A stretch of DNA of 32,397 bases from positions 1 through 32,397 of the forward strand of contig CANCTD010000004.1 in assembly GCA_947380945.1 (NCBI GenBank), given 5' to 3'. Below, piece after piece: positions 21,191 to 32,149 of the stretch. This DNA is from Comamonadaceae bacterium. Lineage in GTDB: Bacteria > Pseudomonadota > Gammaproteobacteria > Burkholderiales > Burkholderiaceae_C. A program made the position numbers and the translations under genes. How positions within the stretch are numbered: the stretch's first letter is position 1; each line of letters opens with the position of its first letter. The notes under the pieces are model-generated. The model searched no databases and was not told the origin of the DNA. It was given only the letters and a program-made list of their open reading frames with translations.

Positions 21191-21712
21191 CTATTCGACC
21201 ACCAGGCTTTTGAGCTGCCAGGCCGAACGTTCGTAATACACCGTGGCGCGCAAAACATCCTTGCTGTCATAGGGGTAGACGATGAACAAGGGGCCTTTGG
21301 TACGCACCGGGATCACTTCATCGTCCATGTGGGTGGCCAGGATCACATCAAACTGCGCCGCGTCCTCAAAGGGAATGGTGGTCTGGTAGTCGTTGAGCGC
21401 CATGGCCTTGAGGGTTAGGCCTTTGGCTTTGGCGGCCGCAAGCACATCGCGTAGCAGCGGCCCCTGGAACTTGATGGGTTTGGGGTACCAGGGTGTGCTG
21501 GTCGTGAAGCTTTGCTGGGGCAGCTTTTGCAACATGGCCAAGTCAAAAACCGCTGCGTTGCCCCGGTTAGGGTCGGCGATTTTTCCGCTGATGGTAAGAA
21601 TCACTTTTCCAGTGGGGGGTTCCAGCGCTGCCGCTGATCCGGCCAGGATCAGGCCTCCAAAAAGCACAAAACTCACAGTGGCAAGCAGGCGGGAAAGCGT
21701 TTGGCCGGGCAT
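21191..21712 (-). CDS. Periplasmic oxidoreductase molybdopterin-binding-domain-like (SUOX-fold) protein, PruR-like candidate pterin sensor
   Basis: Signal peptide ([18 protein letters not shown]), [23 protein letters not shown]...[17 protein letters not shown]...[13 protein letters not shown]...[12 protein letters not shown]...[15 protein letters not shown]; no cysteine anywhere; AGGAGG RBS; stop 14 bp before the kinase start. Confidence 0.8.
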   Translation of the reverse strand: MPGQTLSRLLATVSFVLFGGLILAGSAAALEPPTGKVILTISGKIADPNRGNAAVFDLAMLQKLPQQSFTTSTPWYPKPIKFQGPLLRDVLAAAKAKGLTLKAMALNDYQTTIPFEDAAQFDVILATHMDDEVIPVRTKGPLFIVYPYDSKDVLRATVYYERSAWQLKSLVVE

Positions 21713-21803
21713 GGGACCTCCTAAATGGGCGGACGAAGTGCTGTGTCGCAGCCTCTTTTATAGCCTACCTTAGTTGGAATTCGGCATTTCCGCCCTTGCC
21801 GCT

Positions 21804-23144
<1,341 letters not shown>

Positions 23145-23163
23145 TCAGGCAGCGTGTGGCGCT

Positions 23164-23481
23164 TCAGGCGTAATGGCAGATGTAGTGGTAGGCGTCGGCG
23201 ACCCGGATTTCAAAGCGCGTATTGCCGGGTACGCTGAACTTGTGTCCGACGCCGGAGGGCAGCCACTCGGCGCTGCCCGGGAGGCGGTATTCGCAGGCAC
23301 CAGCCACGCATTCCATGGTCTCGGGTTCTGCGGTTCCGAACACCAGACTGGAGGCCAAGACCACGCCCACCGATTTCTTGCTGCCATCGGCCATGGTCAG
23401 TGCGTGGCTGACGCATTTGCCGTCAAAGTAAACATTGGCGGCGGTGGATATGGTGGCGGCGCTCAGGTGGGTGGTGCTCAT
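23164..23481 (-). CDS. ppnP: Pyrimidine/purine nucleoside phosphorylase (DUF1255/PpnP)
   Basis: ANVYFDGKCVSHALTMADGSKKSVGVVL...ETMECVAGACEYRLPG...SVPGNTRFEIRVADAYHYICHY. Confidence 0.92.
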   Translation of the reverse strand: MSTTHLSAATISTAANVYFDGKCVSHALTMADGSKKSVGVVLASSLVFGTAEPETMECVAGACEYRLPGSAEWLPSGVGHKFSVPGNTRFEIRVADAYHYICHYA

Positions 23482-23537
23482 GGTGCAGTGCGGGTGGTAG
23501 GGAAGGAAAGGGGCTGGCGGCGGTAAAGGCCGGAATT

Positions 23538-23900
23538 CTAGGGCAGGGCTTTGGCAAGTGCTGCCTCAAAGCTTGCGCTCTGCCAGCCTACGGTCAGCGC
23601 CGCGCCATCCCAGTCCACCACCGGGCGCTTGACCAGGCTGCTGTGCGCCTGCATCAACGCGCAGGCACTGGCCGCGTCCACCGCAGTGGCCTGGGTGGCG
23701 GCGTCGAGTTTGCGCCAGGTCAGGCCCTGGCGGTTGAGCAGCCGCTCCCAGCCTACAGTGCCGGCCCATTGCGCCAGCAACATGGGTGGTAGGCCGCTTT
23801 TTTTGAAATCATGGAACGCATAGTCCAGGCCGCGCTGAGCGAGCCATTCGCGCGCCTTTTTGACGCTGTCGCAGTTGGGGATGCCGTAGACGGTAATCAT
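23538..23900 (-). CDS. ArsC/Spx-family reductase (YffB-like)
   Basis: MITVYGIPNCDSVKKAREWLAQRGLDYAFHDFKKSGLPP...LLNRQGLTWRKLD...SLVKRPVVDWDG. Confidence 0.92.
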   Translation of the reverse strand: MITVYGIPNCDSVKKAREWLAQRGLDYAFHDFKKSGLPPMLLAQWAGTVGWERLLNRQGLTWRKLDAATQATAVDAASACALMQAHSSLVKRPVVDWDGAALTVGWQSASFEAALAKALP

Positions 23901-23940
23901 GGGCGCGATGATGCCACGCTGGGTGACAATCCCCAGCCTT

Positions 23941-25260
23941 ATGAAAACACTTCACGACTGGCTCGCGCACTGCGAGCAACTGCATCCCCAGGCCATCGAT
24001 ATGGGGCTGGAGCGGGTGCGCAGCGTTGCCCAGCGCATGGGGCTTGCAGTGCCCTGCCCGGTGATCACGGTGGCGGGGACTAACGGCAAGGGCTCGACGG
24101 TGGCGATGCTGGAATCGATACTGCGCGCCGCCGGGTACCGCACCGGCGTCTACACCTCGCCCCATCTGGTGGATTTTGAGGAACGCATGCGCATCGACGG
24201 TGCGCCAGCGAGCGCCGATCAGTTTGTGCCCGGAATGGAGGCGGTGGAGCAGGCGCGCGCGCCGGGCGGCGGCCTGGAGGCCGTTTCCCTGACCTATTTC
24301 GAGTTCACCACCCTGGCCATCCTGTGGGTGCTGGCGCACAGCGGGCTGGACGTGGTGATTTTGGAAGTCGGCCTGGGCGGGCGGCTGGATGCGGTCAACA
24401 TCCTTGACGCGGACTGCGCCGTGATCAGCAGCATCGACCTGGACCACATGGAGTTGCTGGGGCGCGACCGCGAGGCCATCGGGCACGAGAAGGCCGGCAT
24501 CATGCGCGCGGGCCGTCCGGTCGTGGTCAGCGACCCGGTTCCTCCGGCCAGCGTGCTGGCGCATGCGCAGGCCGTGGGCGCGGATTTGTGGCGCGTGGGT
24601 GTGGACTTTGTGACCGAGGGCGATCCCCAGCAATGGGGCTGGTCCGGGCGCGGTCGGCGGTACAGCGGTCTGGCCTATCCGGCGCTGCGCGGTGCCAATC
24701 AGCTGGTGAATGCCGCCGGCGTACTGGCGGCGCTGGCGGCCTTGCGGGCGCAGTTGCCGGTGACCGCGCAAGCCGTGCGCAGCGGTCTGGCCACGGTGCA
24801 GCTACCCGGGCGCTTCCAGATACTGCCCGGTCAACCGGCCCTGGTGCTGGATGTGGCGCACAACGGCCACGCGGCGGCGGCATTGGCGGCCAACCTGGAC
24901 GCCATGGGCTATTTCCCGACCACCCATGCGGTGTTCGGAGCCATGGCCGACAAGGACCTGGCCCTGATTTGGGCGCGCCTGCATCCCCTGGTGGAGCACT
25001 GGTATTTCACCGATTTGCCCACCCCGCGTGCGGCCTCTGGTGCGGCTTTGCAGGCACAGTGGTTGGCTTTCAAGGACGCGCTAACTGCGCGCGCAGGCCT
25101 GAGTTCCCAGGTATTTTCGACCCCCTCCGAGGCCCTGGCCGCTGCCCTGGCTGCTGCAGACCCCGCTGATAGAATCGTTGTGTTCGGCTCGTTTTATACA
25201 GTCGGCGGCATCCTCCAGCAGGGAATTCCACCACGCGCAGCATCGCATCTGGCGCCCTAA
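23941..25260 (+). CDS. folC: Bifunctional folylpolyglutamate synthase/dihydrofolate synthase
   Basis: VITVAGTNGKGSTVAMLESIL, YTSPHLVDFEERMRIDG, FEFTTLAILW, EVGLGGRLDAVN, DLDHMELLG. Confidence 0.96.
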   Translation: MKTLHDWLAHCEQLHPQAIDMGLERVRSVAQRMGLAVPCPVITVAGTNGKGSTVAMLESILRAAGYRTGVYTSPHLVDFEERMRIDGAPASADQFVPGMEAVEQARAPGGGLEAVSLTYFEFTTLAILWVLAHSGLDVVILEVGLGGRLDAVNILDADCAVISSIDLDHMELLGRDREAIGHEKAGIMRAGRPVVVSDPVPPASVLAHAQAVGADLWRVGVDFVTEGDPQQWGWSGRGRRYSGLAYPALRGANQLVNAAGVLAALAALRAQLPVTAQAVRSGLATVQLPGRFQILPGQPALVLDVAHNGHAAAALAANLDAMGYFPTTHAVFGAMADKDLALIWARLHPLVEHWYFTDLPTPRAASGAALQAQWLAFKDALTARAGLSSQVFSTPSEALAAALAAADPADRIVVFGSFYTVGGILQQGIPPRAASHLAP

Positions 25261-25273
25261 ATTTCCAACCCGC

Positions 25274-25990
25274 ATGGCTTTTTTCAAGTTCCGCTCCAGT
25301 GAAACCGAGGCGCAGGCGCCTGCTCCCGCAGCCGAAAGCCTGGACTTGGTGCGCCAGCGCGCACGCCACCGGCTGATAGGCGCGGTGGTGCTGGTGCTGG
25401 CCGGGGTGTTCGGCTTCCCCATGGTGTTTGACAGCCAGCCCCGCCCGGTTTCCGTGGACATTCCGATTGAGGTCCCCGATAAGGACAAAAACAAGCCGGT
25501 GGTTCTGGCACCGGCGCCGGTAGGCGCTGCCGATGTGGTGCTGGCACCTGGAGCCGGGCCGATGCCTGAGAAGCAGCCCGTGGCCCTGCCGGTGGAAACC
25601 GAGGTGCTGATCAGCAAAGGCAGCGCGGTGGAAAAACCTGTGGAAAAGCCGGCTGACAAGTCCGTGGATAAGCCAGTGGAAAAAGCCGCAGATGGTTCGA
25701 CCCCCACCGCGGAGGAGGCTAAAAAAGCCCGTGCCTTGCTGGAAGCAGCCAATGCCCGGGGCGGCCGGTTCACCGTTCAGGTGGGGGCTTTTGCCGACGC
25801 CGCCGTGGTGCGCGAAACCCGCCTCAAGCTGGAACGTGCGGGCTTGAAGACCTACACCCATGTGGCCGACACCAAAGACGGCAAACGCACCCGGGTGCGG
25901 GTCGGGCCGGTCGCGTCGCTGGCCGAGGCGGACCGCCTGGCCGAGCGGATCAAGAAGCTGGATCTGCCTGCGCAGGTGCTGGTCCTCTGA
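25274..25990 (+). CDS. dedD: SPOR-domain protein (DedD-like)
   Basis: Single N-terminal TM (LIGAVVLVLAGVFGFPMVFD), Pro/Lys/Val-rich linker, C-terminal SPOR domain FTVQVGAFADAAVVRETRLKLERAGLKTYTHV...RTRVRVGPVASLAEADRLAERIKKLDLPAQVLVL; between folC and cvpA. Confidence 0.88.
   Translation: MAFFKFRSSETEAQAPAPAAESLDLVRQRARHRLIGAVVLVLAGVFGFPMVFDSQPRPVSVDIPIEVPDKDKNKPVVLAPAPVGAADVVLAPGAGPMPEKQPVALPVETEVLISKGSAVEKPVEKPADKSVDKPVEKAADGSTPTAEEAKKARALLEAANARGGRFTVQVGAFADAAVVRETRLKLERAGLKTYTHVADTKDGKRTRVRVGPVASLAEADRLAERIKKLDLPAQVLVL
25628..25690 (+). repeat. Short imperfect in-gene repeat coding V-[E/D]-K-P units in the SPOR-protein linker
   Basis: GTGGAAAAACCT GTGGAAAAGCCG GCTGACAAGTCC GTGGATAAGCCA GTGGAAAAAGCC: 12-nt period encoding VEKP-VEKP-ADKS-VDKP-VEKA. 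Confidence 0.8.
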
Positions 25991-26007
25991 GGCGGCGCAC
26001 CCCGGTC

Positions 26008-26511
26008 ATGGCGCGCACCGACTGGATTTTTCTCGGCCTGTTGGGCTTGTCAACCCTGTGGGGGCTGTGGCGCGGCCTGGCGTCCGAGTTGCTCGGCTTG
26101 CTGAGTTGGTTGGCGGCCTTTGTGCTGGCGCAGTGGTACGGCGAGGCGGCGGCGGCCTGGCTGCCCATGACCGGCGCGCCTGAACTGCTGCGTTTTTCTG
26201 CCGGATTTGTGCTGGTGTTTGTGGCCGCCGTGATGGCCGGTTCGGTGCTGGCTTTTGTGCTGAAGAGCGCTTTATCCGCGGCCGGTCTGGGGCCTGCCGA
26301 CCGGGCCTTGGGCGCGGTGTTCGGGGCCGGTCGGGGATTGTTGCTGTTGCTGGTGGTCAGTGTGGTGGTGGCCCTCACGCCCTGGCGGGATGACCCCGCG
26401 TGGGCGGAGTCGCATGCGGCATCGGTTTCAGGCGTGGTTCTGCGCGGCTTGATGCCGTGGTTGTCTCCGGGTTTTTCCAAGTACCTTCCCGAATCGCTTC
26501 GGGCGGGCTGA
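26008..26511 (+). CDS. cvpA: CvpA family membrane protein
   Basis: DWIFLGLLGLSTLWGLWRGLASELLGLLSWLAAFVLA, LGPADRALGAVFGAGRGLLLLLVV; directly upstream of purF. Confidence 0.93.
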   Translation: MARTDWIFLGLLGLSTLWGLWRGLASELLGLLSWLAAFVLAQWYGEAAAAWLPMTGAPELLRFSAGFVLVFVAAVMAGSVLAFVLKSALSAAGLGPADRALGAVFGAGRGLLLLLVVSVVVALTPWRDDPAWAESHAASVSGVVLRGLMPWLSPGFSKYLPESLRAG

Positions 26512-26537
26512 AACATAGAAATAGCGAGTTACCCAAG

Positions 26538-28037
26538 ATGTGCGGAATCGTCGGCGTTGTCAGCAACGCACCAGTGAACCAACTGATCTATGACGCGCTG
26601 CTGCTCCTGCAGCACCGGGGCCAGGACGCGGCGGGCATCGTCACGCAGCAGGACGACAAGTTCTTCATGCACAAGGCCAAGGGCATGGTCAAGGATGTGT
26701 TCCGCACCCGCAATATGCGGGCGCTTCCCGGCAATTGCGGTCTGGGCCAGGTGCGCTACCCGACGGCCGGGAACGCCTTCAGCGAGGAGGAGGCGCAGCC
26801 TTTTTACGTGAACGCGCCCTTTGGCATCGTGCTGGTGCACAACGGCAATCTGACCAACGCCCACGCCCTCAAGCAGGAGCTCACCAGCGTGGACCACCGC
26901 CACATCAACACCGAGAGCGATTCCGAAGTGTTGCTCAATGTCTTGGCGCATGAACTGGAGCACACCACGCGGGGACAGGCGCTCGACGTGCAGGCGGTGT
27001 TCACGGCGGTGCGCAAGGTCCACCGGCGCGTCAGGGGCTCTTACGCCGTGATTGCGTTGATCGCAGGGCAGGGCGTGCTGGCGTTTCGCGACCCCTACGG
27101 CATACGCCCTTTGTGCATGGGCAGCGGTCCGGGCACGGTGGTGCTGGCCAGTGAATCGGTGGCGCTCGAAGGCACCGGGCACACGCTGGAGCGCAATATC
27201 GAGCCGGGCGAGGCGGTGTTCATTGATTTGCAAGGCACTATCCACGCGCAGCAGTGCGCCGACGCGCCACAGCTCAAGCCCTGCATTTTTGAATACGTGT
27301 ACCTGGCGCGGCCCGACTCGGTAATGGACGGCATTTCGGTCTACCAGGCGCGGGTGAACCTGGGGGAGGCATTGGCGCGCCGCGTGGTGTCGCAGGTGCC
27401 GCCCAGCCAGATTGACGTGGTCATTCCCATTCCCGAATCCAGCCGCCCGAGTGCGGCGCAACTGGCCCAGCTCTTGGGCTTGCCCTACCGCGAGGGCTTT
27501 GTAAAAAACCGCTACGTGGGCCGCACCTTCATCATGCCGGGGCAGGCGGTGCGCAAAAAATCGGTGCGGCAAAAGCTCAACGCGATTGCCAGCGAGTTCA
27601 AGGGCCGCAATGTGCTGCTGGTGGATGACTCCATCGTGCGCGGCACCACCAGCCAGGAAATCGTGCAAATGGCGCGCGATGCCGGGGCCGCCAAGGTCTA
27701 CCTGGCCAGCGCCGCGCCGCCCGTGCGCTTCCCCAATGTGTATGGCATCGACATGCCGACCGCCTCCGAACTGGTGGCGCATAACCGCAGCGTCGAAGAG
27801 ATCCGCGCCATCATCGGCTGCGACGCCCTGATTTACCAGGATGTCGACGCCATGAAAAAAGCCGTGGGCGTGCTCAACCCCCGCATCAACGGCTTTGATG
27901 CGTCCTGCTTTGACGGTGTGTACGTCACCGGCGATGTGGGCGACGCCGACATCGCCCGCCTGAATGCTGCGCGGGTCGGTGGTGCCGAAGACGGACACGA
28001 CAGCTCGCGTCTGGCCCTGCCCAACCCGGTTTCCTGA
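26538..28037 (+). CDS. purF: Amidophosphoribosyltransferase
   Basis: MCGIVGVVSNAPVNQLIYDALLLLQHRGQDAAGIVT, VLLVDDSIVRGTTSQEIVQMAR PRPP motif. Confidence 0.97.
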   Translation: MCGIVGVVSNAPVNQLIYDALLLLQHRGQDAAGIVTQQDDKFFMHKAKGMVKDVFRTRNMRALPGNCGLGQVRYPTAGNAFSEEEAQPFYVNAPFGIVLVHNGNLTNAHALKQELTSVDHRHINTESDSEVLLNVLAHELEHTTRGQALDVQAVFTAVRKVHRRVRGSYAVIALIAGQGVLAFRDPYGIRPLCMGSGPGTVVLASESVALEGTGHTLERNIEPGEAVFIDLQGTIHAQQCADAPQLKPCIFEYVYLARPDSVMDGISVYQARVNLGEALARRVVSQVPPSQIDVVIPIPESSRPSAAQLAQLLGLPYREGFVKNRYVGRTFIMPGQAVRKKSVRQKLNAIASEFKGRNVLLVDDSIVRGTTSQEIVQMARDAGAAKVYLASAAPPVRFPNVYGIDMPTASELVAHNRSVEEIRAIIGCDALIYQDVDAMKKAVGVLNPRINGFDASCFDGVYVTGDVGDADIARLNAARVGGAEDGHDSSRLALPNPVS

Positions 28038-28057
28038 TACCCGCCACGAGATTTTGC

Positions 28058-29281
28058 ATGCCCTCCACATCCCTGCCACCCGGCTTACACCCTGACACCC
28101 TGGCCCAGCGCACTGCCGTCGAACGCAGCCAGTACGGAGAGAACTCCGAAGCGCTGTACTTGACCAGCGGCTATGTCCAGCCCGACGCTGCGACGGCCGC
28201 CCGCCGTTTTGCCGGTGAGGAGGAGGGCTATACCTACGGCCGCTACGGTAACCCCACGGTCTCCAGCTTTGAGCAGCGCCTGGCTGCGCTGGAGGGCGCG
28301 CAGGCGGCCATCGGTACCGCCTCGGGCATGTCGGCGATTCTGATGATGTGCATGGGCTTGCTCCAGGCCGGTGACCATGTGCTGTGTTCGCGCTCCATGT
28401 TCGGCTCCACGATCAAGCTGATCGGGTCGGACCTGGCCCGCTTCGGCGTGCAATCCACCTTTGTGTCGCAAACCGACCTGGCCGCCTGGCGCGAGGCGAT
28501 GCGCCCCACTACCCGCCTGCTTTTTGCCGAGACCCCCACCAACCCGCTGACCGAGGTGTGCGACATCCGGGCGCTGGCCGATCTGGCGCACAACGCGGGC
28601 GCGCTCCTGGCGGTGGACAACTGCTTTGCCACGCCCAGCCTGCAGCGCCCCATGGCCATGGGGGCGGACATCATCATGCATTCGGGCACCAAGTACCTGG
28701 ACGGCCAGGGCCGGGTCATGGCCGGTGCCTTGTGCGCCAGCGAGGCTTTGGTGAACGAAAAATTCCTGCCCGTGCTCAAAAGTGCCGGCATGTCGCTGGC
28801 ACCTTTCAATGCCTGGGTCGTCCTCAAGGGCTTGGAAACGCTGGACTTGCGCATGCGCGCCCAAAGCGCCAATGCCCAGTTGCTGGCGGGCTGGTTGCAA
28901 TCCCATCCTGCGGTGGCGCGGGTGTTCTACCCGGGTCTTTCCTCGCATCCGCAGCACGAACTGGCCTTGCGGCAAATGTCGGGCGTGGGCGGTGCGCTTT
29001 TGTCTTTCGAGCTTCGGGCCGGCGACGCTGAGCAGGCCCGCCGCCGCGCGTTTCACGTGCTGGACGCGCTGCAAACCCTGTCGCTGTGCACCAACCTGGG
29101 TGACACCAAAACCCTGGCCGCACACCCGGCCAGCACGTCGCATGGCCGCTTGACCGAAGCCCAACGCCAGGCCGCCGGTATCGGCCAGGGCCTGATACGG
29201 GTGTCGGTGGGGCTGGAGCATGTGCCCGATATGCAGGCCGATTTGTTGCGCGGCCTCGACACGGTGCAGGGTCTCGCATGA
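28058..29281 (+). CDS. metZ: O-succinylhomoserine sulfhydrylase (Cys/Met metabolism PLP enzyme)
   Basis: [88 protein letters not shown]; downstream of purF. Confidence 0.92.
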   Translation: MPSTSLPPGLHPDTLAQRTAVERSQYGENSEALYLTSGYVQPDAATAARRFAGEEEGYTYGRYGNPTVSSFEQRLAALEGAQAAIGTASGMSAILMMCMGLLQAGDHVLCSRSMFGSTIKLIGSDLARFGVQSTFVSQTDLAAWREAMRPTTRLLFAETPTNPLTEVCDIRALADLAHNAGALLAVDNCFATPSLQRPMAMGADIIMHSGTKYLDGQGRVMAGALCASEALVNEKFLPVLKSAGMSLAPFNAWVVLKGLETLDLRMRAQSANAQLLAGWLQSHPAVARVFYPGLSSHPQHELALRQMSGVGGALLSFELRAGDAEQARRRAFHVLDALQTLSLCTNLGDTKTLAAHPASTSHGRLTEAQRQAAGIGQGLIRVSVGLEHVPDMQADLLRGLDTVQGLA

Positions 29282-30687
29282 GCCGTACCCGCACCCGCTT
29301 CGCGCCCTCGCCCACGGGCTTTATCCACCTGGGCAATATCCGTTCGGCGCTCTACCCCTGGGCCTTCGCACGCGCCACCGGCGGCGACTTTATTTTGCGC
29401 ATCGAGGACACCGACGAAGACCGTTCCACCCAGGCCGCGGTGGACGTGATTCTGGAAGGCATGCGCTGGCTGGGCTTGGATGTGGACGAGGGTCCGTTCT
29501 ACCAAATGCAACGCATCGCGCGCTACAAGCAGGTGCTGCTGGAGTTGCAGGCAGCGGGTTGGGTCTATCCCTGCTACACGTCTGTGGCCGAGCTTGACGC
29601 GCTGCGCGAGCGGCAGATGGCGGCCAAAGAAAAACCGCGTTACGACGGTACCTGGCGGCCCGAGCCGGGCAAGGTGCTGCCGCCCGTGCCCGCAGGCGTG
29701 CAGCCGGTGCTGCGCTTTAAAAATCCGCAGGGCGGCAGCGTGGTGTGGGACGACAAGGTCAAAGGCCGCATCGAGATCAGCAACGACGAACTGGACGATC
29801 TGGTTATCGCCCGCCCGGCGGCGCCCGGCGAGGCCGTGGGCACGCCCACCTACAACTTTTGCGTGGTGGTTGACGATATCGACATGGCCATCACCCACGT
29901 CATCCGGGGCGACGACCACGTTAACAACACCCCGCGCCAGATCAACATCTTCCGCGCCTTGGGTAAAGAGCCGCCGGTCTACGCCCACTTGCCCACCGTG
30001 CTGAACGAGCAGGGCGAAAAAATGAGTAAGCGCAACGGCGCTAAAGCAGTCACGGCCTATGCCGCAGAAGGCTTTTTGCCCGAGGCCATGGTCAACTACC
30101 TGGCGCGCCTGGGCTGGAGCCACGGCGATGATGAAATTTTCACCCGCGCGCAGTTCATTTCCTGGTTCAACCTCGACCACCTGGGCCGCAGCGCCGCACA
30201 GTTCGATGAGGCCAAATTGCGCTGGGTCAACGCCCAACACCTCAAAGCCATGGATGGCGCCGCGCTGGCGCCGCTGGTCGCGCGCCATTTGCAAGAGCGC
30301 GGCGTCGAGCCGGGCGAACAACTGCCCGCGCTGTGTGATCTGCTGAAAGACCGCTGCGACACCACGGTCGCGCTGGCCGATTGGGTGCAGAAGTTTTTTG
30401 TCGATGTGTCGCCCTCAGCCGAAGACCTGGCGGCCCACCTGAACCCGGCCATACAACCGGCTTTGCGCAGCCTGGCGCAGGCGCTGGGCGATTGCCCCTG
30501 GGACAAGGCCAGTATTGCTGCGGCCATCAAGCAGGTGCTGGTGCAGCACACGCTGAAAATGCCGCAACTGGCCATGCCGGTGCGGGTGCTTGTTTTGGGT
30601 ACGCCGCAGACCCCGGCGGTCGACGCGGTGCTGGCGCTCTTCGACCGCGCAAGCGTGTTGGAGCGTCTGGGCAAGCACGGTGTTTGA
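29278..30687 (+). CDS. gltX: Glutamyl-tRNA synthetase
   Basis: [28 protein letters not shown] (HIGH-like motif), [23 protein letters not shown] (KMSKS); ATGA overlap with metZ. Confidence 0.97.
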   Translation: MSRTRTRFAPSPTGFIHLGNIRSALYPWAFARATGGDFILRIEDTDEDRSTQAAVDVILEGMRWLGLDVDEGPFYQMQRIARYKQVLLELQAAGWVYPCYTSVAELDALRERQMAAKEKPRYDGTWRPEPGKVLPPVPAGVQPVLRFKNPQGGSVVWDDKVKGRIEISNDELDDLVIARPAAPGEAVGTPTYNFCVVVDDIDMAITHVIRGDDHVNNTPRQINIFRALGKEPPVYAHLPTVLNEQGEKMSKRNGAKAVTAYAAEGFLPEAMVNYLARLGWSHGDDEIFTRAQFISWFNLDHLGRSAAQFDEAKLRWVNAQHLKAMDGAALAPLVARHLQERGVEPGEQLPALCDLLKDRCDTTVALADWVQKFFVDVSPSAEDLAAHLNPAIQPALRSLAQALGDCPWDKASIAAAIKQVLVQHTLKMPQLAMPVRVLVLGTPQTPAVDAVLALFDRASVLERLGKHGV

Positions 30688-30691
30688 GTAG

Positions 30692-30704
30692 GCTATACTC
30701 GCGG
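30692..30704 (+). promoter_or_regulatory. Candidate promoter -10 region for the tRNA-Ala/Glu/Asp cluster
   Basis: GCTATACTCGCGG, 5 nt after the gltX stop; matches the tRNA-Val upstream motif at 8613. No clear -35. Confidence 0.5.
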
Positions 30705-30756
30705 GCTTGGGAAACGTCGGCGTGAAGGTCACAAGCCAGAACGGCGACACGGGTTT

Positions 30757-30832
<76 letters not shown>

Positions 30833-30872
30833 AGTTTTCGATGATTTTCGGTAACGGAAGTCCCAAGGTTTT

Positions 30873-30948
30873 GACCCCATCGTCTAGAGGCCTAGGACAT
30901 CACCCTTTCACGGTGAGTACCGGGGTTCGAATCCCCGTGGGGTCGCCA
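30873..30948 (+). tRNA. tRNA-Glu (anticodon TTC), CCA encoded
   Basis: GACCCCA...TGGGGTC acceptor stem, TCACC-CTTTCAC-GGTGA anticodon arm, GTTCGAATC T-loop. Confidence 0.96.
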
Positions 30949-31005
30949 GATTCATCGCCAGATGATGAAAGCACATAGTAGATAGCGGCAACGTTATCGC
31001 TACCA

Positions 31006-31082
31006 GGAGTGGTAGTTCAGTTGGTTAGAATACCGGCCTGTCACGCCGGGGGTCGCGGGTTCGAGTCCCGTCCACTCCGCCA
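31006..31082 (+). tRNA. tRNA-Asp (anticodon GTC), CCA encoded
   Basis: GGAGTGG...CCACTCC acceptor stem, CCGGC-CTGTCAC-GCCGG anticodon arm, GTTCGAGTC T-loop. Confidence 0.96.
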
Positions 31083-31091
31083 GTCATGCTA

Positions 31092-31114
31092 GCGCGCCCT
31101 TGTGGCGCGTTTTT
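31092..31114 (+). terminator. Rho-independent terminator after the tRNA cluster
   Basis: CGCGCC-CTTGT-GGCGCG followed by TTTTT. Confidence 0.85.
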
Positions 31115-31151
31115 CATTTTTGTCCGCCGCTGCTGATGCGACAATCCGGCC

Positions 31152-31685
31152 ATGAAAATTTCATCAAACTGTGTGGTGGCGCTGACGTGGGTGCTCACGG
31201 ACACCCTGGGGGAGCAACTGGATGTGCTCGACGAACCCTTGGAGTTTTTTTTGGGTGGAGGCGATTTGCTGCCCGTGATCGCGCATGCTTTGCAGGGCCA
31301 CCGCGCCGGTGATGCCTTGCAGGTGCAAATTGAACCGGACCAGGCGTTTGGCGATTTTGATGACAAGCTGCTATTTTTGGAGCCGCGGGCTTTGTTTCCG
31401 GCCGAGCTGGAGGTGGGTTTGTTGATCGAAGGTTCGGCCCTGCCCAAAGGCTGCAATCCGGACGCACCGGCGCATACGCTGTACACCGTGACCGATATTT
31501 ACCCGGAGCATGTGGTGCTCGACGGCAACCATCCGCTGGCGGGTATTGCCATCCGTCTCCACCTGCAGGTGGAGGATGTGCGGGCTGCGAGCGCCGATGA
31601 AAGCGCGCAGCGGAGCACGGGTTCGCACTTTTTCCGGATTGAGCCGCCACACGTCCAGGGCGATGGTGGCGGGCTGCTGCACTGA
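31152..31685 (+). CDS. FKBP-type peptidyl-prolyl cis-trans isomerase (SlyD-like)
   Basis: MKISSNCVVALTWVLTDTLGEQLDVLDEPLEFFLGGGDLLPVIAHALQGHRAGDALQVQIEPDQAFGDFDDKLL...DGNHPLAGIAIRLHLQVEDVRAAS; SlyD-like FKBP with insert domain, without a His-rich metal-binding tail. Confidence 0.88.
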   Translation: MKISSNCVVALTWVLTDTLGEQLDVLDEPLEFFLGGGDLLPVIAHALQGHRAGDALQVQIEPDQAFGDFDDKLLFLEPRALFPAELEVGLLIEGSALPKGCNPDAPAHTLYTVTDIYPEHVVLDGNHPLAGIAIRLHLQVEDVRAASADESAQRSTGSHFFRIEPPHVQGDGGGLLH

Positions 31686-31699
31686 GTAGCGCAGATGGG

Positions 31700-32146
31700 T
31701 CAGGCTTTGCCGGTTGAACCGTAGCCGCGTTCGCCCCGGCTGCTTGCGGGAAACTCGCTGACCACGCGGAACTGCGCCTGCACCACCGGCACGATGACCA
31801 GTTGGGCAATGCGATCCAAGGGGGCGATGGTGAAAGCCGTGGTGCTGCGGTTCCAGGCGCTGACCATCAGTTGTCCCTGGTAGTCGCTGTCGATCAGGCC
31901 CACCAGATTGCCCAGCACGATTCCGTGTTTGTGCCCCAGCCCCGAGCGCGGCAGGATCAGCGCCGCAAAAGCGGGGTCATTCAAAAACAAGGCCATACCG
32001 GTGGGAACCAGCTGCCAGGCGTTGGGCTCCAGCGTCAACGGCGCGTCCAGACAGGCACGCAAATCGAGACCGGCGCTGCCCGGAGTCGCGTAGGACGGCA
32101 TGGCGTCGTGCAGCCGGGGATCGAGAATTTGGATGTCTACCTGCAT
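31700..32146 (-). CDS. dut: dUTP diphosphatase
   Basis: [87 protein letters not shown]. Confidence 0.97.
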   Translation of the reverse strand: MQVDIQILDPRLHDAMPSYATPGSAGLDLRACLDAPLTLEPNAWQLVPTGMALFLNDPAFAALILPRSGLGHKHGIVLGNLVGLIDSDYQGQLMVSAWNRSTTAFTIAPLDRIAQLVIVPVVQAQFRVVSEFPASSRGERGYGSTGKA

Positions 32147-32149
32147 GGA

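Noticed and set aside
25628-25690. Tandem repeat as a regulatory or mobile repeat
   Set aside because: 12-nt period is in frame and encodes a Lys/Pro/Val-rich linker common in DedD/SPOR proteins; best explained as protein low complexity.
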